Below, in pieces: positions 52,880-63,423 of a stretch of 64,000 nt of DNA; the stretch's first letter is position 1; each line of letters opens with the position of its first letter. The stretch covers positions 28,046,001 through 28,110,000 of the forward strand of contig NC_072893.1 of assembly GCF_027943255.1 (NCBI RefSeq), given 5' to 3'. The DNA is from Anastrepha obliqua (Eukaryota; Arthropoda; Insecta; Diptera; Tephritidae). The position numbers and the translations under genes are program-made. The notes under the pieces are model-generated. The model searched no databases. It was not told where the DNA came from and worked only from the letters and a program-made list of their open reading frames with translations.

Positions 52880-53330
52880 TGCTATTCTTTGGAGTGATGT
52901 AACCCATTCGCATTTCAACGGAAAGGTTAAATAAGCAAAGTTGCCATCTTTAGTCACTTAAAGCAAAAAACCCACCTTGAAAACATCAACGACCACTTCG
53001 CAGTCCCAAAGTGACGGTTTGGTGTGCGAATTGTCAAGGAGTGGAATAATGGGACCATATTTTTTTTTAAGTCGTCTAGAGGAAGCAATTTCTGTAGACG
53101 GTGTGAGAATATCCTTCCTTCAGTACATACACATTGCTTCAGCAAGATGGCGCCACGCCAGGGAGACCATGGCGATACTGCGTGACTTCTTCACTGAAGC
53201 AAACTGATAAGCTATTACGGTGACACATCCTGGCCACACAAATTGTTCGATCTTACCCGTATGAACTTTTTACTGTAGGCGCACCCGGAGCGTGTTTAAA
53301 CTTAGCCCATATTGCAGATAGTTGAAGGCT
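52880..53330 (+). pseudogene. Tc1/mariner-like transposase J, decayed
   Basis: Across frames it reads ILWSDVTHSHFNG (first Asp region, SDExHFxLNG), then GLVCELSRSGIMGPYFF, ISVDGVRIS, and LQQDGATPRQGDHGDTA (second Asp, about 53137-53160) followed by TSWPHKLFDLT. The order and the W-C-A/E-x-S-R-x-G-I-x-G-P-Y-F-F block match transposases related to elements A and B. Heavily frameshifted, with no terminal repeats seen. Confidence 0.65.
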
Positions 53331-53399
53331 GGTTAAGATCGTCCTCATACCCAAAGTAGGTGAAAGAGGACATGAGTCAGCGTAGGATTTTCCATATGC

Positions 53400-53590
53400 G
53401 GAGTAGTCTGGCCAAACACCAACAGTAACGACGCACTGTGGAGTTTAACGAACGAGGAACCCATCTTTAGGCAAAGCAAACGCAGAAAGAGTCGATGGAT
53501 AGGGCACACATTGAGCCACCACCAGAGAGCATCACCAGAATGGCACTGGACTGGAGCCTGGAACCAAGGGATCAGGGATCGCGGTCGACC
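53400..53590 (+). pseudogene. LINE C-terminal tail (IGHTLRK type), copy 2
   Basis: Collinear with 14691-14870: WPNTNSNDALWSLTNEEPIF-like residues, RWIGHTL, ESITRMALDWS, then GRP. The match ends at about 53590, where element B sequence begins. Confidence 0.65.
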
Positions 53591-53818
53591 AGTGATTTAA
53601 CACCTTGTGACTTTTTTCTTTGGGGCCACGTGAAAGAGAAGGTCTACGCCAACAGCCCAGGGTCGATTCAAGACCGCAAAGATGGAATTCGTGAGGCTAT
53701 CGAGGGCATGGGGCAGCCACTTTGCAATTCGGTAATGGAAAATTTCATGAAAAGAATATTGTACTGTAAGCATGGTGGTCGTAATGGTCATTTGCCTGAT
53801 GTTATTTTCCACTATTAA
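53495..53818 (+). pseudogene. Chimeric ORF: LINE tail fused to element B C-terminus
   Basis: One open frame of 107 codons. Residues ~1-34 (PPPESITRMALDWSLEPRDQ) come from a LINE tail and residues ~35-107 (LTPCDFFLWGHVKEKVYANS; LCNSVMENFMKRILY; GRNGHLPDVIFHY) from element B transposase, including its third catalytic Asp. The junction is at about 53590. Expression is not indicated: there is no promoter or Kozak evidence. Confidence 0.75.
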
Positions 53819-53929
53819 CGGTGTACCATTCCTGTTTATAATGAAGTAAACTTCCTATCACTTATATTATATTAAAAAATAGCATTTTTCTTTGAATATC
53901 AAAATAACACCTCTTATTGGAAAATCCTT
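53590..53929 (+). mobile_element. Element B copy 3, 3' end
   Basis: The transposase C-terminus with natural stop at 53816-53818 is followed by a 3' UTR and the terminal repeat ACACCTCTTATTGGAAAATC, a variant of the element B end. The 5' part is missing at the LINE junction. The similar protein in copy 1 (6563-6913 -) confirms the family. Confidence 0.8.
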
Positions 53930-54279
53930 TATTACCTCAAAATTCCAAAGTCGCAAAAAGAATGATGTGTGCAATTACAGGTCGATCTGTAAATCTTTTA
54001 CTATATCCAAACTTTTCGAATGAATTGTAAAAGAAAATATGTACTTTGCAACTAAGAGTTAAATCGCGCCCAATCAGTATGGATTTGTCATGGGTAGGCT
54101 TACAGTTTCCAACCGAGCCGACTTTGGTGAGGCACTGAATTTGACAATTCGTTAGCAGACAAGTAGCCCATCTGCCCTAGCTTAGTGATAGAAATTATCT
54201 GGTCCCGGACAGTAACCATGCCGAGTTGTTGACTCAAGCTTACCAGGTCGACGTTGCATCAGATATCAAAAAAAAAGGA
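53930..54279. other. Unassigned, possible LINE RT remnant
   Basis: NYRSICKSFTISKLFE-like residues near 53975-54015 (RPISxxxxxSKxFE is an RT block) suggest a short Jockey-type scrap. The rest shows nothing. Confidence 0.4.
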
Positions 54280-54500
54280 AATGGCAATGGATTGGCCCCA
54301 CGCTAAGGAAAAATGACAAAAATGTCGCTAAAGAAGCGCTACGCTGGAATCCATTTCAAAAAACTGGTAGAGGCAATGGCAGACCCCGTCCCACCTGGCG
54401 GCGCTCAACAGAAGCTGAAATGAAGTTTCTTGGGTTATCGTGGAACGAACTAAGATCCCTAGCACAAAACTATATCAGTTGGCACCCTATGCTCCAAATA
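54280..54500 (+). pseudogene. LINE C-terminal tail, related family
   Basis: Across frames it reads WQWIGPTLRKNDKNVAKEAL, RWNPFQKTGRGNGRPRPTWR, RSTEAEMKFLGLSWNELRSL and AQN. It is the same architecture as the tails at 14691 and 53400 but diverged in sequence. Only about 70 codons. Confidence 0.65.
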
Positions 54501-54519
54501 GGAGTTGGACGCATATATA

Positions 54520-55773
54520 CGAGGTGTGTTCAAAAAGTATCGCGAATTTTGAATTTCCGCAGGTTACGTAGATTCGAATTTCGATTTTTTTGTGGCGATA
54601 TGTTGGTACTCATGTCTCTCATTCATGCCGACGAGTTCGGCCATTTTGAATGTTCTGTTACTTGTTGAATGCGGCTCGTCTTCGATTTTTACCTATTCAA
54701 AAAGATGGATCAAAGAACCTGTATAAAATTTTGTGTGAAAATCGAGATTAAGTGTGCGGATACATTCCGAATGTTGACTGTGTCATACGGAGATGCTACT
54801 TTGGATCAACGCAACGTTTATCGGTGGTACAAAATAATCTCAGAAGCCCGAGATGATCTGAACGACGAAAAGCGTGCCGGACGTCCGAGCACTTCAACAA
54901 CAGACGAAAACATTGATGAAGTGAAGAAAATGATTTTGGCCAATCGTCGAATCCCCGTTAGAGAAGTTGCTGAGGACCTAGACATATCGATTGGCTCGTG
55001 CCATTCGGTTTTTTTCAATGATTTGGGCATGAGACGTGTCGCGGCAAAATTCGTACCAAAACTGCTCAATTTCGACCAAAAGCAGCATCGCATGAACATT
55101 GCTAATGAGATGTTGGAGTTTGTCCGCGACGGCCCAAATTTGCTCCAGTGGGTCATAACTGGTGACGAATCGTGGGCTTATGGTTATGACGTGAAACCAA
55201 AGCTCAATCATCTCAATGGAAGCTGCCGCACGAACCAATACCGAAAAAAGCGCGCCAAGTTCTGTCGAATGTTAAAGTTTTGCTTACCGTTTTCTTCGAT
55301 TGCAGGGGCGTTGTGCATCAAGAGTTCTTGCCACAGTCTGAAACGGTTAATAAGGAACATTACCTGCGAAGCAATCCGCCAGAAACGCCCGGATTTGTGG
55401 AAGAACAAAAATTGGCTCTTGCATCACGATAAGGCCCCTGCTCACACATCAAAACCAACACACTAATAATGGCACATGCCACAGCCAACCGTATTCCCCA
55501 GATCTGTGACTTTTTCTTGTTCGCGAAACTGAAGAGGCCCATGAAGGGACGACGCTACGCTACGATTGACGAGATAAAGATGGCATCGAAGGAGGAGCTG
55601 ATGAAGCTAGAAAAAAAATATTTTTTGAAGTGCTTCGAGGATTGGAAAAAACGTTGACACCAGTGCATAATATCTCATGGGGATTACTTTGAAGGGGACA
55701 AAATAGATATTAATGAATAAATAAATAATTTTTGAAAAAACACAAAATTCGTGATACTTTTTGAGACACCTCG
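54520..55773 (+). mobile_element. Mariner D copy 2, both ends present
   Basis: 1254 bp between CGAGGTGTGTTCAAAAAGTA and its partner ending GAGACACCTCG, flanked by TA (the left flank is TATATA). Inverted repeats of about 30 bp are nearly identical (GCGAATTTTG against CAAAATTCGTG inside). It carries one transposase gene with several frameshifts. Confidence 0.9.
54702..55720 (+). pseudogene. Mariner D transposase (copy 2), frameshifted
   Basis: Start ATG at about 54702 (MDQRTCIKFCVKIEIKCAD). HTH 1 and HTH 2 are intact to FVPKLLNFDQKQHRMNIANE, and the first Asp is in VITGDESWAYGYD. At about 55195-55200 the frame slips, so KLNHLNGSCRTN is an out-of-frame reading of the segment that copy 1 reads as SSQWKLPHEPRPKK. 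It returns to frame near 55357 (EAIRQKRPDLWKNKNWLLHH; second Asp in HHDKAPAHTS). The SPDLAP block is destroyed, but CDFFLFAKLKRPMKGRRYAT follows in another frame. The uninterrupted 265-aa ORF is thus partly nonsense. Confidence 0.85.
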
Positions 55774-55889
55774 TATATACATTTATGAAATTTGGTGAAT
55801 ATTTTTTTAAACTTTTGCTGATTAATTTCAAGTCACTCTGTTTAAATGAATTTTTTTAATACATCACAAAATTATGTTACGTAGATTAA
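55774..55889. other. Short unassigned AT-rich stretch
   Basis: Nothing recognised between mariner D and the RT fragment. Confidence 0.4.
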
Positions 55890-56134
55890 TCTCGCTTGGT
55901 TCTCATTCTGTTTTCTTTCGAACTTATTTAACCGATAGACGACGTGCAGTATGATTGGAGGTGAATGCCCGGAGCCACGGGGCAATATTTTAGGACCTCT
56001 ACTCCTCGTTTTATTTATTAATAATATTAGCACCTGTTTTTTATTTTGCTAATTTTCTTCTTTATGGGAAGCTTCTCATCAAAGTTGACGGTACAATTTG
56101 ACAAGTAGCGACATACTATCAAAATAACATAATA
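55890..56134 (+). pseudogene. Jockey-like RT fragment
   Basis: Reads FFRTYLTDRRRAV (the block before the SGVPQG motif), then GANILGPLLLVLFINNISTC in place of QGSxLGPLLFxLFINDI, then a decayed segment where YxDD should be. Same family type as 45896-46145 and 63500-63830. Confidence 0.65.
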
Positions 56135-57391
56135 GGACTATGAATAAGTTCGTGCGGTTTTTTTTCGAAATTTTAAACTTTATTGACGTAAAATGGTTAC
56201 AAATTTAATATTCAAAGTATTGTCCATCGCTTGCTACTACTTTTTCCCATCTTTCTGGCAATTCACGGATTCCCTTTGTGAAAAATTCGGTCGGTTTTGC
56301 CGCAATCCACGAATCGATCCATTTTTTGACTTCATCGTAATTACGGAAGTGCTGGTCAGCCAGGCCATGTTGCATCGATCGGAAGAGATAGTAATCGGAT
56401 GGCGCAAGGTCTGGACTATACGGCGGGTGGGGTAGGGCATCCCATTTGAGCGTTTCTAAGTATGTTTTGACCACTTGTGCAACATGTGGCCGAGCATTGT
56501 CATGTTGCAAAATAACTTTGTCGTGTCTATCGGCGTATTGCGGCCGTTTTTCTCGCAGTGCTCGGCTCAAACGCATCAATTGTCGTCGGTAGACATCCCC
56601 CGTAATCGTTTCATTCGGTTTCAGTAGCTCATAATACACAACACCCAGCTGGTCCCACCAGATACACAGCATAACCTTCAGGCCATGAATATTCTGCGCC
56701 GACGTCGATGTTGAAGCATGGCCAGGGTATCCATACGTTGCCCGACGTTTTGGATTGTCGTAATGGACCCACTTTTCATCGCCAGTCACAATTCGATGCA
56801 AAAAACCCTTTCTTTTGTGCCGTTGAAGCAGTTGTTCGCATGCCATAAAACGGCGTTCAACGTCTCTTGGCTTCAATTCATACGGCACCCAATGGCCTAC
56901 CTTTCGGATCATTCCCATGGCTTTTAAACGTTTGGAAATGGTTGATTGATCAACTCCCAAAGTTTTTGCAACCTCTTCTTGCGTTTGAGCCGGATCTTGA
57001 TCGAGCAATTCCTCCAATTCGGTATCCATGAACTTTGGCGGCGCGGCCAAAATCACCACTTTTAAAGCGTGCAAACCACTTCTGGCACGTTCGCTCAGCT
57101 AGAGCATGCTCACCATAAACTTCCACCAAGATACGATGACTTTCGGCTGCTTTTTTCTTCATATTAAAATAATGAAGAAGAATTCCCCGCAAAAACACAT
57201 TATTTGGCACGAAATTCGACATTTTCAAGTGTGGTAAAAATATTGTTGTTTACGCTTCAAATAAAAAACTTATACTGACGTTTGTGCCTTACGACAGTAG
57301 CTCTCCAATGAATGTTTGGAAATGTGGATCGATGGAATAATAATCAAGTTACGCCATCTGTTGTAAAACCGCACGAACTTATTCATAGTCC
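56135..57391 (-). mobile_element. Mariner M copy 2
   Basis: 1257 bp with the same inverted ends as copy 1 (GGACTATGAATAAGTTCGTG). TA precedes the left end. The right flank is ATA rather than TA, so one base has changed. It is nearly identical to copy 1 along its length, apart from an 11-bp segment copy 1 lacks, about 23 bp this copy lacks, and scattered substitutions. Confidence 0.95.
56205..57222 (-). pseudogene. Mariner M transposase (copy 2), deleted in linker
   Basis: The native N-terminus is present: ATG at 57222, MSNFVPNNVFLRGILLHYFN then MKKKAAESHRIL and QKWFARFKSGDFG. There, at about 57045-57055, 23 bp present in copy 1 are missing, which shifts the frame. The remaining 289-codon frame (56205-57074) keeps the second HTH, the linker WVPYEL and the full DD34D triad (VTGDEKW, QHDNARPH, LAPSDYYLF). 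Amino acid differences from copy 1 in the shared part are few (for example KWDALPHPP against KWDVLPHPP). Not functional as it stands. Confidence 0.9.
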
Positions 57392-60300
57392 ATATTTGTA
57401 TGGCCTATTTCATGTATGTATCCTAAGTCACAAAAAGTTTATTATCATCGTTTTATATGGGTAGCCAGCCATTGTCACTCTTTGCGCATTTTCGAAGAAA
57501 TAAAGTTCAATTAAGCCGTCACATCAAAATCTACACCAAACAGTGACTTTTTCTGACAGTGGAATCTAAAGAATTTCGCGTGGTACACTTTTCTTTGCTC
57601 AAAATTCGGTAATTTTACGAAGCTATTTAACCTGAAGTCAGCCTTTTTACTGAGCACCGTTTTCTTCCCAAAGTCAGGGCACAAAATATTAGGCAAGCAG
57701 AGCACTGATTTTGTGAATAGTTTTAATGATTTTTCACACACCTTAGTATTGCATGCTTCAATACTAATCCTAGGTAAGTAAATCAATAAATTTTATTTTA
57801 TTTTATTACTTCTGCAAGATGACCTCTTTATACCGTCAAAGTTCGAGCGCAAACCTTTTCGAGTCCACTGCACCTATGCGCCCTATTCCGCTGTTTTTCT
57901 CTTTACAGCTGCATGTTGAAGGTGCATGCAACCAATGAAATGTGGCACCTGATAAAAGTGAAATATGAATATCTGTATTAACTTATGCAAATATGTCCCA
58001 AAAATTTGAATTAATTTATCTAAATCGCTGTTTTTATTTGTTGCTTACGCATCTCAAAGCTACGTAATGGAAATTTATAATTGAGTTTCACTTAATGCGT
58101 TTTCAGATTTATTATAAATTCCAATTTAAATTTAATTAAAATGCTAAAGCATGCGACCAATTTTAGTTTGATGTAAAAACCTGAAATATAATAAAAACAA
58201 AGGATTGAGTTGCCAATTAATTAGACTCTAATTAATTGTTTTAATTTATGATGAATTTTTTGTATTTTCAAAATATTTCAAATCTTTTTTGTTTTCCTGC
58301 AACACTCATTTGGTTATAGTTTTTTTTTTTTGTTTTTCTATTTCATTTTTGCTAGTCAAAACAGCAGCAAAATAAAACCGCTGATTTACAAATCGCCACA
58401 AACACCCTGACACGCTATTATGTTGGCCACAAATAAAAGCCACTTTTGTGGCTTGTTTGGCATCACTGATTTTCGGAGAAAGGGTCAGAGAAACGCGGCG
58501 GAGAGGCGCGCAGGTGGACAACAACGCTTGGCGTGACTCAAATGCAGTATTAAGCATTGCAGGTGAGGCTATTCAGAGTAATGCAGTTTTACATAAATTT
58601 TCGAAAATATATTTCAACATTAAATTAGTCTTACTTCAGCGTAAGTCCTTGAGAAATATTTTAAGTGTGTAAATTTATTGAATTAATTTTTGCCATCCGC
58701 TAGAGTCAGCAGTTGCAACTTGTTCAGCTTTCAAACTCCTCAAAAAATCCAGTTTTAAAATGTCCAGCGCAGCGAGTGTGGTGTGCTTTTAGGCGCCATA
58801 GTCACCATTTCACTGATGCGGCCTACAACTCATGCGAATTCATAAATATTTTCTGCTTTGTTTGTTATCTCATTGTTATTGTTGCTGTTATTGCTTTTTC
58901 TGCTGCCGTTTAACAGCGCAAAGTTGTAAACTTCACTTTTTTTTTTTTTTTTTACTTTTATGTTCATTATTTATTTTTGTTTTTGCTCTTTCGCATGCCA
59001 TTGTTTGTTGTTTTTTTATTTTGCGTTTTTTTTTGTTTATGTTTCGTTTGTGGTCGCTCAGTTGGTTGACCACTTCAAAACAAAAATTACACCAACAACT
59101 GGCCTACTCTGCGGCCAACGTATGGACGACACAACGAACTGTGAACACTCCACCTCTGCTGGGTCCGTACCAACCGACGGCAGGTGGATTGATGCGCTGG
59201 CTGCTGAAGACGCGGAGAGCGGGGGATGTGGGATGTTCACATCACCAAATAACTTTGGCACACGTAGATTTTTTCCATTTCATTTCGCTTCCGTCCTTTT
59301 TTGTTTGTTTTTTACATATTTTTTGTTTGCTAAAACATTTTTTTTGCCTTTTTGATGCAATTGGTCGTTATTGTTGTACATGAATATGAAATTTTACAAT
59401 TTTCGCTGTTTATTTTATAATTTGTTGCAAAGTGACTACTCAAATGCTTGTTATTGGCGTTTTTCTTGCAATGCGCGCTTATTTGTTTTTGTTTTTGTTT
59501 TTGCTTTTGTTTATTATTTTTTATTTTCTTTATTTATTTATTTTTTAATTTTAATTTTATTTTTATTTTGTTCGATTTGCTTACATTTGTGTGTTGGAAA
59601 TTGTGCCATTTAAGCTGCGAATAGCTGCATGTGTGTGTGTGTGTGTGTGTGATTTGACTGCGCTTGTAAGCAGCAGCCGCAGCACTTTTTTCGAGTTGCT
59701 GCCCGATATTTGCCCTCGGTAAGCCATTGAATGATCAGCTTCGCGGTGAAACTTGCGGTAAATAAGTGCGGTACGCCAGTAATTTTTCAATTTTCAAGGT
59801 TTCACTTTTTCACAATTAAATTCATGCACGATATTGTTTTTGTTTTTCTTGTAAAATTTCCGACGCGCTATTTTATATTAATTTCAATTAATCTCTCTTT
59901 CGATTCGATGTAATAATTTCGTTTTTGCCACTAATTGTTGCAGGAAGAATATAAAATTCACCGAATTAAAGTGAAGCGGAAAAGTAATATATGCATATAC
60001 AGGGTGTTGAAAATAAGAATGTTGAATATAATAATAATATATAAGAATGGTGGAGATAATAGGTGAGAAAGATGCCCGTTGCATTAAAAATTTATACTGT
60101 CAATAAAACTGCTTATATAGCCATCGATTTTGATTCTACCGAAGGAATATCCATTTCACGAGGGCTGAGACAGTATGCTTGTATTGCCTCCTTAAGTATT
60201 TTATGATATATTCTTTTTTAATACCCCGTATTCATACCGCTAAAGAATTCAATGAAATATCATGCATACATACTCCCACATATACATATGTAAGTGCATC

Positions 60301-60505
60301 CTTATATTCATTTGTATAAATTAATGCCCACTTTCAGGTTATTTTATCAACAGTTGACATATAAAATCATGTCGAAAATCATAAAATTTATAAGGAGCCT
60401 CAACTTCAAAATGAGTTTGAACATTTAGCACTGGAAATACTGCAAGAATATATGAAAATTAACGCGTAAGAAATTTGAAGTACGAAAAACATTTTTATAA
60501 AATTA
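57392..60505. other. TE-poor, AT-rich spacer
   Basis: About 3.1 kb. T-rich and TTTA-rich stretches (58935-59040, 59485-59560), (GT)n at about 59630-59652, and a CAGGGTGTTGAAA motif at 60000 that resembles a transposon end but has no partner. The 91-aa minus-strand ORF at 57511-57786 looks protein-like in composition but was not recognised. The 183-aa ORF at 58832-59383 is Phe/Leu-rich from T runs and is rejected. Confidence 0.45.
59630..59652. repeat. (GT)n microsatellite
   Basis: A pure GT dinucleotide tract of about 11 units. Confidence 0.95.
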
Positions 60506-60574
60506 CTAGCGGAGCCGACAGACTTCGTTCTGCCAAATAGATTTTGAATGTGGCAGTTTATATTTCGACCTTAA

Positions 60575-62373
60575 CCCTTTCGCGCCTACTGGGACAATAT
60601 GTCCCAGCCTCGTACAAAGTTATTTATTAGTTTTGTTATTCAATAAAACTTCCATCTTAACTGTCCCAATAAAAGTTCTCGGTTTCATTTATAAAAAAAT
60701 CCCAAAAAAATTCGTAATTATAATATACGTGGCACCACTGATCCAGTTAACAAGCACGTGTTGAGAAATTTTGACGATATGGCAAGACAAACGAAGGCAA
60801 AAACATATGGTCCGCGATCGTCATTGCGTTAGCATCGAATCAGTAAATAGTGCACTCAGAATTCTCCCTATATTGCATTGAGTGAAGCACCTACCATTGT
60901 CACCTGGACTAACATCATAGAAGATGGATGCGTCGAACCCAAATTTCGAATGCCATTAGAAAGAGATTCTCAAGTTCTGGTAGATCTTCCCAGAGGGTCT
61001 ACCGAGTTCCGTGTATTTAGAGAATTTTTTCTAAAAAGTTAGTGTATTTTTATTGCACTGTGCACAAATCAGCGACTAAAAAAACTTAATAAAGAGAAGA
61101 AAACTAAAAGAGCATTAACCGATTAACATGAAATAATGGTGTTTTTAGGCGTGGCTATGATGGCACTACAACAATTTGCCATCATTACATGATTATTAGA
61201 GCTAACATGCATCAATGGGAAACGAAATGATAAAGCAAAGTATTTCTCGCGATCGGTTCACTCCACTTTCTTCGAAACTATATTTAAATGATTGTGACAA
61301 ACCTGATAATGCTCCAAACTCCCACACTGGTAAAGATGTCACCACTAATCTTTGTGGAAGTCTTGGAGAAAGAGTGGTTTTGAAATTAGCAGCTACTATC
61401 CGTGATAATGATGTGGCTGTTGCATTCGATCGATTTTTCACATCAATAACATTGATGAAATCCATTCCATTTCTTGCTATTGGTACATATATGAGAAATC
61501 GAAAAGAAACACCGGAGTTCGGGTCGCGACTAGAACGTGGGCAGAGCCAGTTCCACATAAACTGCGATGGTCTACTAGCTACTCGTTGGATGGACTCGAA
61601 AGAAGTACTTGTTGTCTCCAACTGTCACAAGCCGAGCTAGGAGAAGTAGATAGGAAGCAAAAGGACGGTAAGAAGAAAAAAGTTGCCTGCCCCTTAGCTA
61701 TTGTGGACTATAATAGTTTGATGGGTGGCGTAGATCTAGCTGATCAGAAAGCAGCGGTATACGATATCAACCGGAAATCCCAAAAGTGGTGGAAAAAGGG
61801 TTTTTTCAAGATTCTGATGCTTTCAACTGTTAATGCTTGGATTGTGCATAACGACCTGAACCGTAAGAAATCAAGTTCATAGTCCCATTAGCAGAGTCCC
61901 TTATTGCGGAAGGAACCAAGCACAAGGAGTTAAAAACTCGGCGAACTGGTGGAAGACCATCTAAATGCCCACGTACCGAGCTCTTGAATATAAGTGATAA
62001 TTTACCATTAAAAGGTAGTTCTCGACGTCGTTGCGTACGATGCACTTCCCTGCAAAAAGAAACGAGAACAAATTACGTTTACTCTGGATGCAACAATGCA
62101 CTTTGTTTCAAATGTTTTGCCTCGTACTAGGAGTAAATACTTTTTCTGTAATAAAACACAAAAATACTAAATTTTTAAAATAAATTTTTTAAAACTAAAT
62201 TCGACGGTTTATTAAATTGTCCCAATATAAATCCTTATTGGGACAATATGTCCCAGGATAATGGAAGGAATTAAGTATGCAGAACATATTTTTTCTATTA
62301 TATTTTTCGTCTTTTTTGAGTATGCGTGCAAGAAGTATTCCGGTAGCGAAAATAAAACTCCGGCGCGAAGGGG
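60575..62373 (+). mobile_element. piggyBac-like element in TTAA
   Basis: TTAA at 60571-60574 and 62374-62377. Terminal repeats CCCTTTCGCGCC (left) and GGCGCGAAGGGG (right) pair with one mismatch. Subterminal repeats follow: TGGGACAATATGTCCCA near the left end (60590) and again near 62242, and TGTCCCAATA at 60662 and 62218, mutually inverted. The CCC start plus TTAA fits piggyBac. Length is 1799 bp, shorter than usual because part of the transposase gene is deleted. Confidence 0.9.
60850..62129 (+). pseudogene. piggyBac-like transposase, deleted and frameshifted
   Basis: An N-terminal scrap at 60890-61040 (WTNIIEDGCVEPKFRMPLER; EFRVFREFFLKS) is followed by a deletion. A 141-codon frame (61215-61640) has NLCGSLGERVVLKLAATIRD, VAVAFDRFFTSITLM (first Asp) and TYMRNRKETPEFG, then LLATRWMDSKEVLVVSN (second Asp). 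A slip near 61630 moves to the frame 61586-61882: QKDGKKKKVACPLAIVDYNS and LMGGVDLADQKAAVYDINRK (third Asp region), then SQKWWKKGFFKILML. A later frame ends CVRCTSLQKE, GCNNALCFKCFASY and a stop at 62127-62129, the C-terminal cysteine-rich zinc domain. All three catalytic Asp positions survive in pieces. Confidence 0.85.
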
Positions 62374-62377
62374 TTAA

Positions 62378-62799
62378 GACGTTTTTACTCTGCTGACCCT
62401 CACACACCGCCCTATCATCATGGTGACGGCTCTGTTCAGTTGAACTAAACAAAAGGGTCAGCTCGGGTGACCTAAGTATCTTCGCTTTCACGAACTTTCG
62501 CCACCCTTTTGGGACCCCCTAAAAAGCCCGACTGGGATGTTTGCCACAGGGCTTCGAACTAAGAGGGGAACTTAAGGTTCGAACCTGATTGAAAAATAAT
62601 CTAAAGGGATAGTGGGAACCTAAAGGTACCAAATATTTATAAAGTGGATGCTTCAATGACAAAACATATAGATAATTAATTATTTATTATTATTTTCATT
62701 AACATAGGGTTACTAACCGATATAATAAAGAATAATGAAATAAAACGTATATAAGTATTTTCAGCAATCGCTTTATTGTAAGCCAAGTGAATCATAATC
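62378..62799. other. Helitron internal sequence, no coding signal
   Basis: Continuous with 60506-60570 across the TTAA insertion. Moderately GC-rich at first, then AT-rich. No motif was recognised. Confidence 0.4.
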
Positions 62800-62975
62800 A
62801 CTAACAAAACTCTGTTTTATTTTTATTGCAGTGATTTATGATATACACTGTTTTTTGTTTGATTACCTGGTTAATATGCAAACAAATCTGATGGTTTTCC
62901 AACACGGGAACAGGCAACATACAATTGACCACATGAGAAACATGGGTTTTCTAGGTTAACTAATAATGTTTGTCT
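62800..62975 (-). pseudogene. Helitron helicase C-terminus
   Basis: The minus strand reads VNLENPCFSCGQLYVACSRV then GKPSDLFAY, a stop, and NSVYHKSLQ. GQLYVACSRVGxPxxLxxY is the C-terminal motif VI region of the Pif1-like helicase domain in Helitron proteins. About 45 codons only; the Rep domain and the rest of the helicase are missing or unrecognisable. Confidence 0.7.
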
Positions 62976-63423
62976 TCTGTTCTTCTTAAAATATGTTTGG
63001 ATTTATTCAGCCCTGGATTATTATTCTTAGAATTTACTTTCCACTTTTTTTTTTTGTGAATGAAATCATTCCTTAACTCGTTCTGAGACCAAAACAAAAG
63101 AAAGAATATTGCGAGGTCAATTAAATCTATAGCTCTTACATTTTTTGACTTTTCAATTTGGTCGGGTTCACGATATTATTATTACTTTTGTGTGAACGCA
63201 TTAGATCCTCCATCGCTAACACGCACACACACGAACGCGCAATATTTGTATGGGAAAAAATTGCTGTTTTAGGGTTTTCCCGGAAATTATTCGAATTTTT
63301 CTCGCCGTACAAACCATCCTTGGACTTCCAGGAACAGTAAAAAAAATAATTGTTAAGATTAGTCCATGCGTTGTTGAGTTATGCGCTTACCAACACATTT
63401 TGCGATTCATTTTTATATTATAG
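62976..63423. other. Helitron 5' non-coding region
   Basis: On the minus strand this is the 5' part of the element. It includes a conserved-looking block around 63270-63415 (GTTTTCCCGGAAATTATTCG; CTCGCCGTACAAACCATCC; GCGTTGTTGAGTTATGCGC). The 60-aa plus-strand ORF is incidental. Confidence 0.5.

Noticed and set aside
11189..55773. A segmental duplication linking 11.2-15.0 kb with 53.4-55.8 kb (both hold mariner D, element B and the same LINE tail)
   Set aside because: Relative orientation of the LINE and the spacing and truncation points of the elements differ, so independent insertions explain it.
58832..59383. 183-aa and 131-aa overlapping ORFs
   Set aside because: Phe/Leu/Cys-rich readings of poly-T and TTTG runs in two frames at once, with a further ORF on the other strand.
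60000..60013. CAGGGTGTTGAAA as the end of another Tc1/mariner element
   Set aside because: No matching inverted end or transposase sequence was found nearby.
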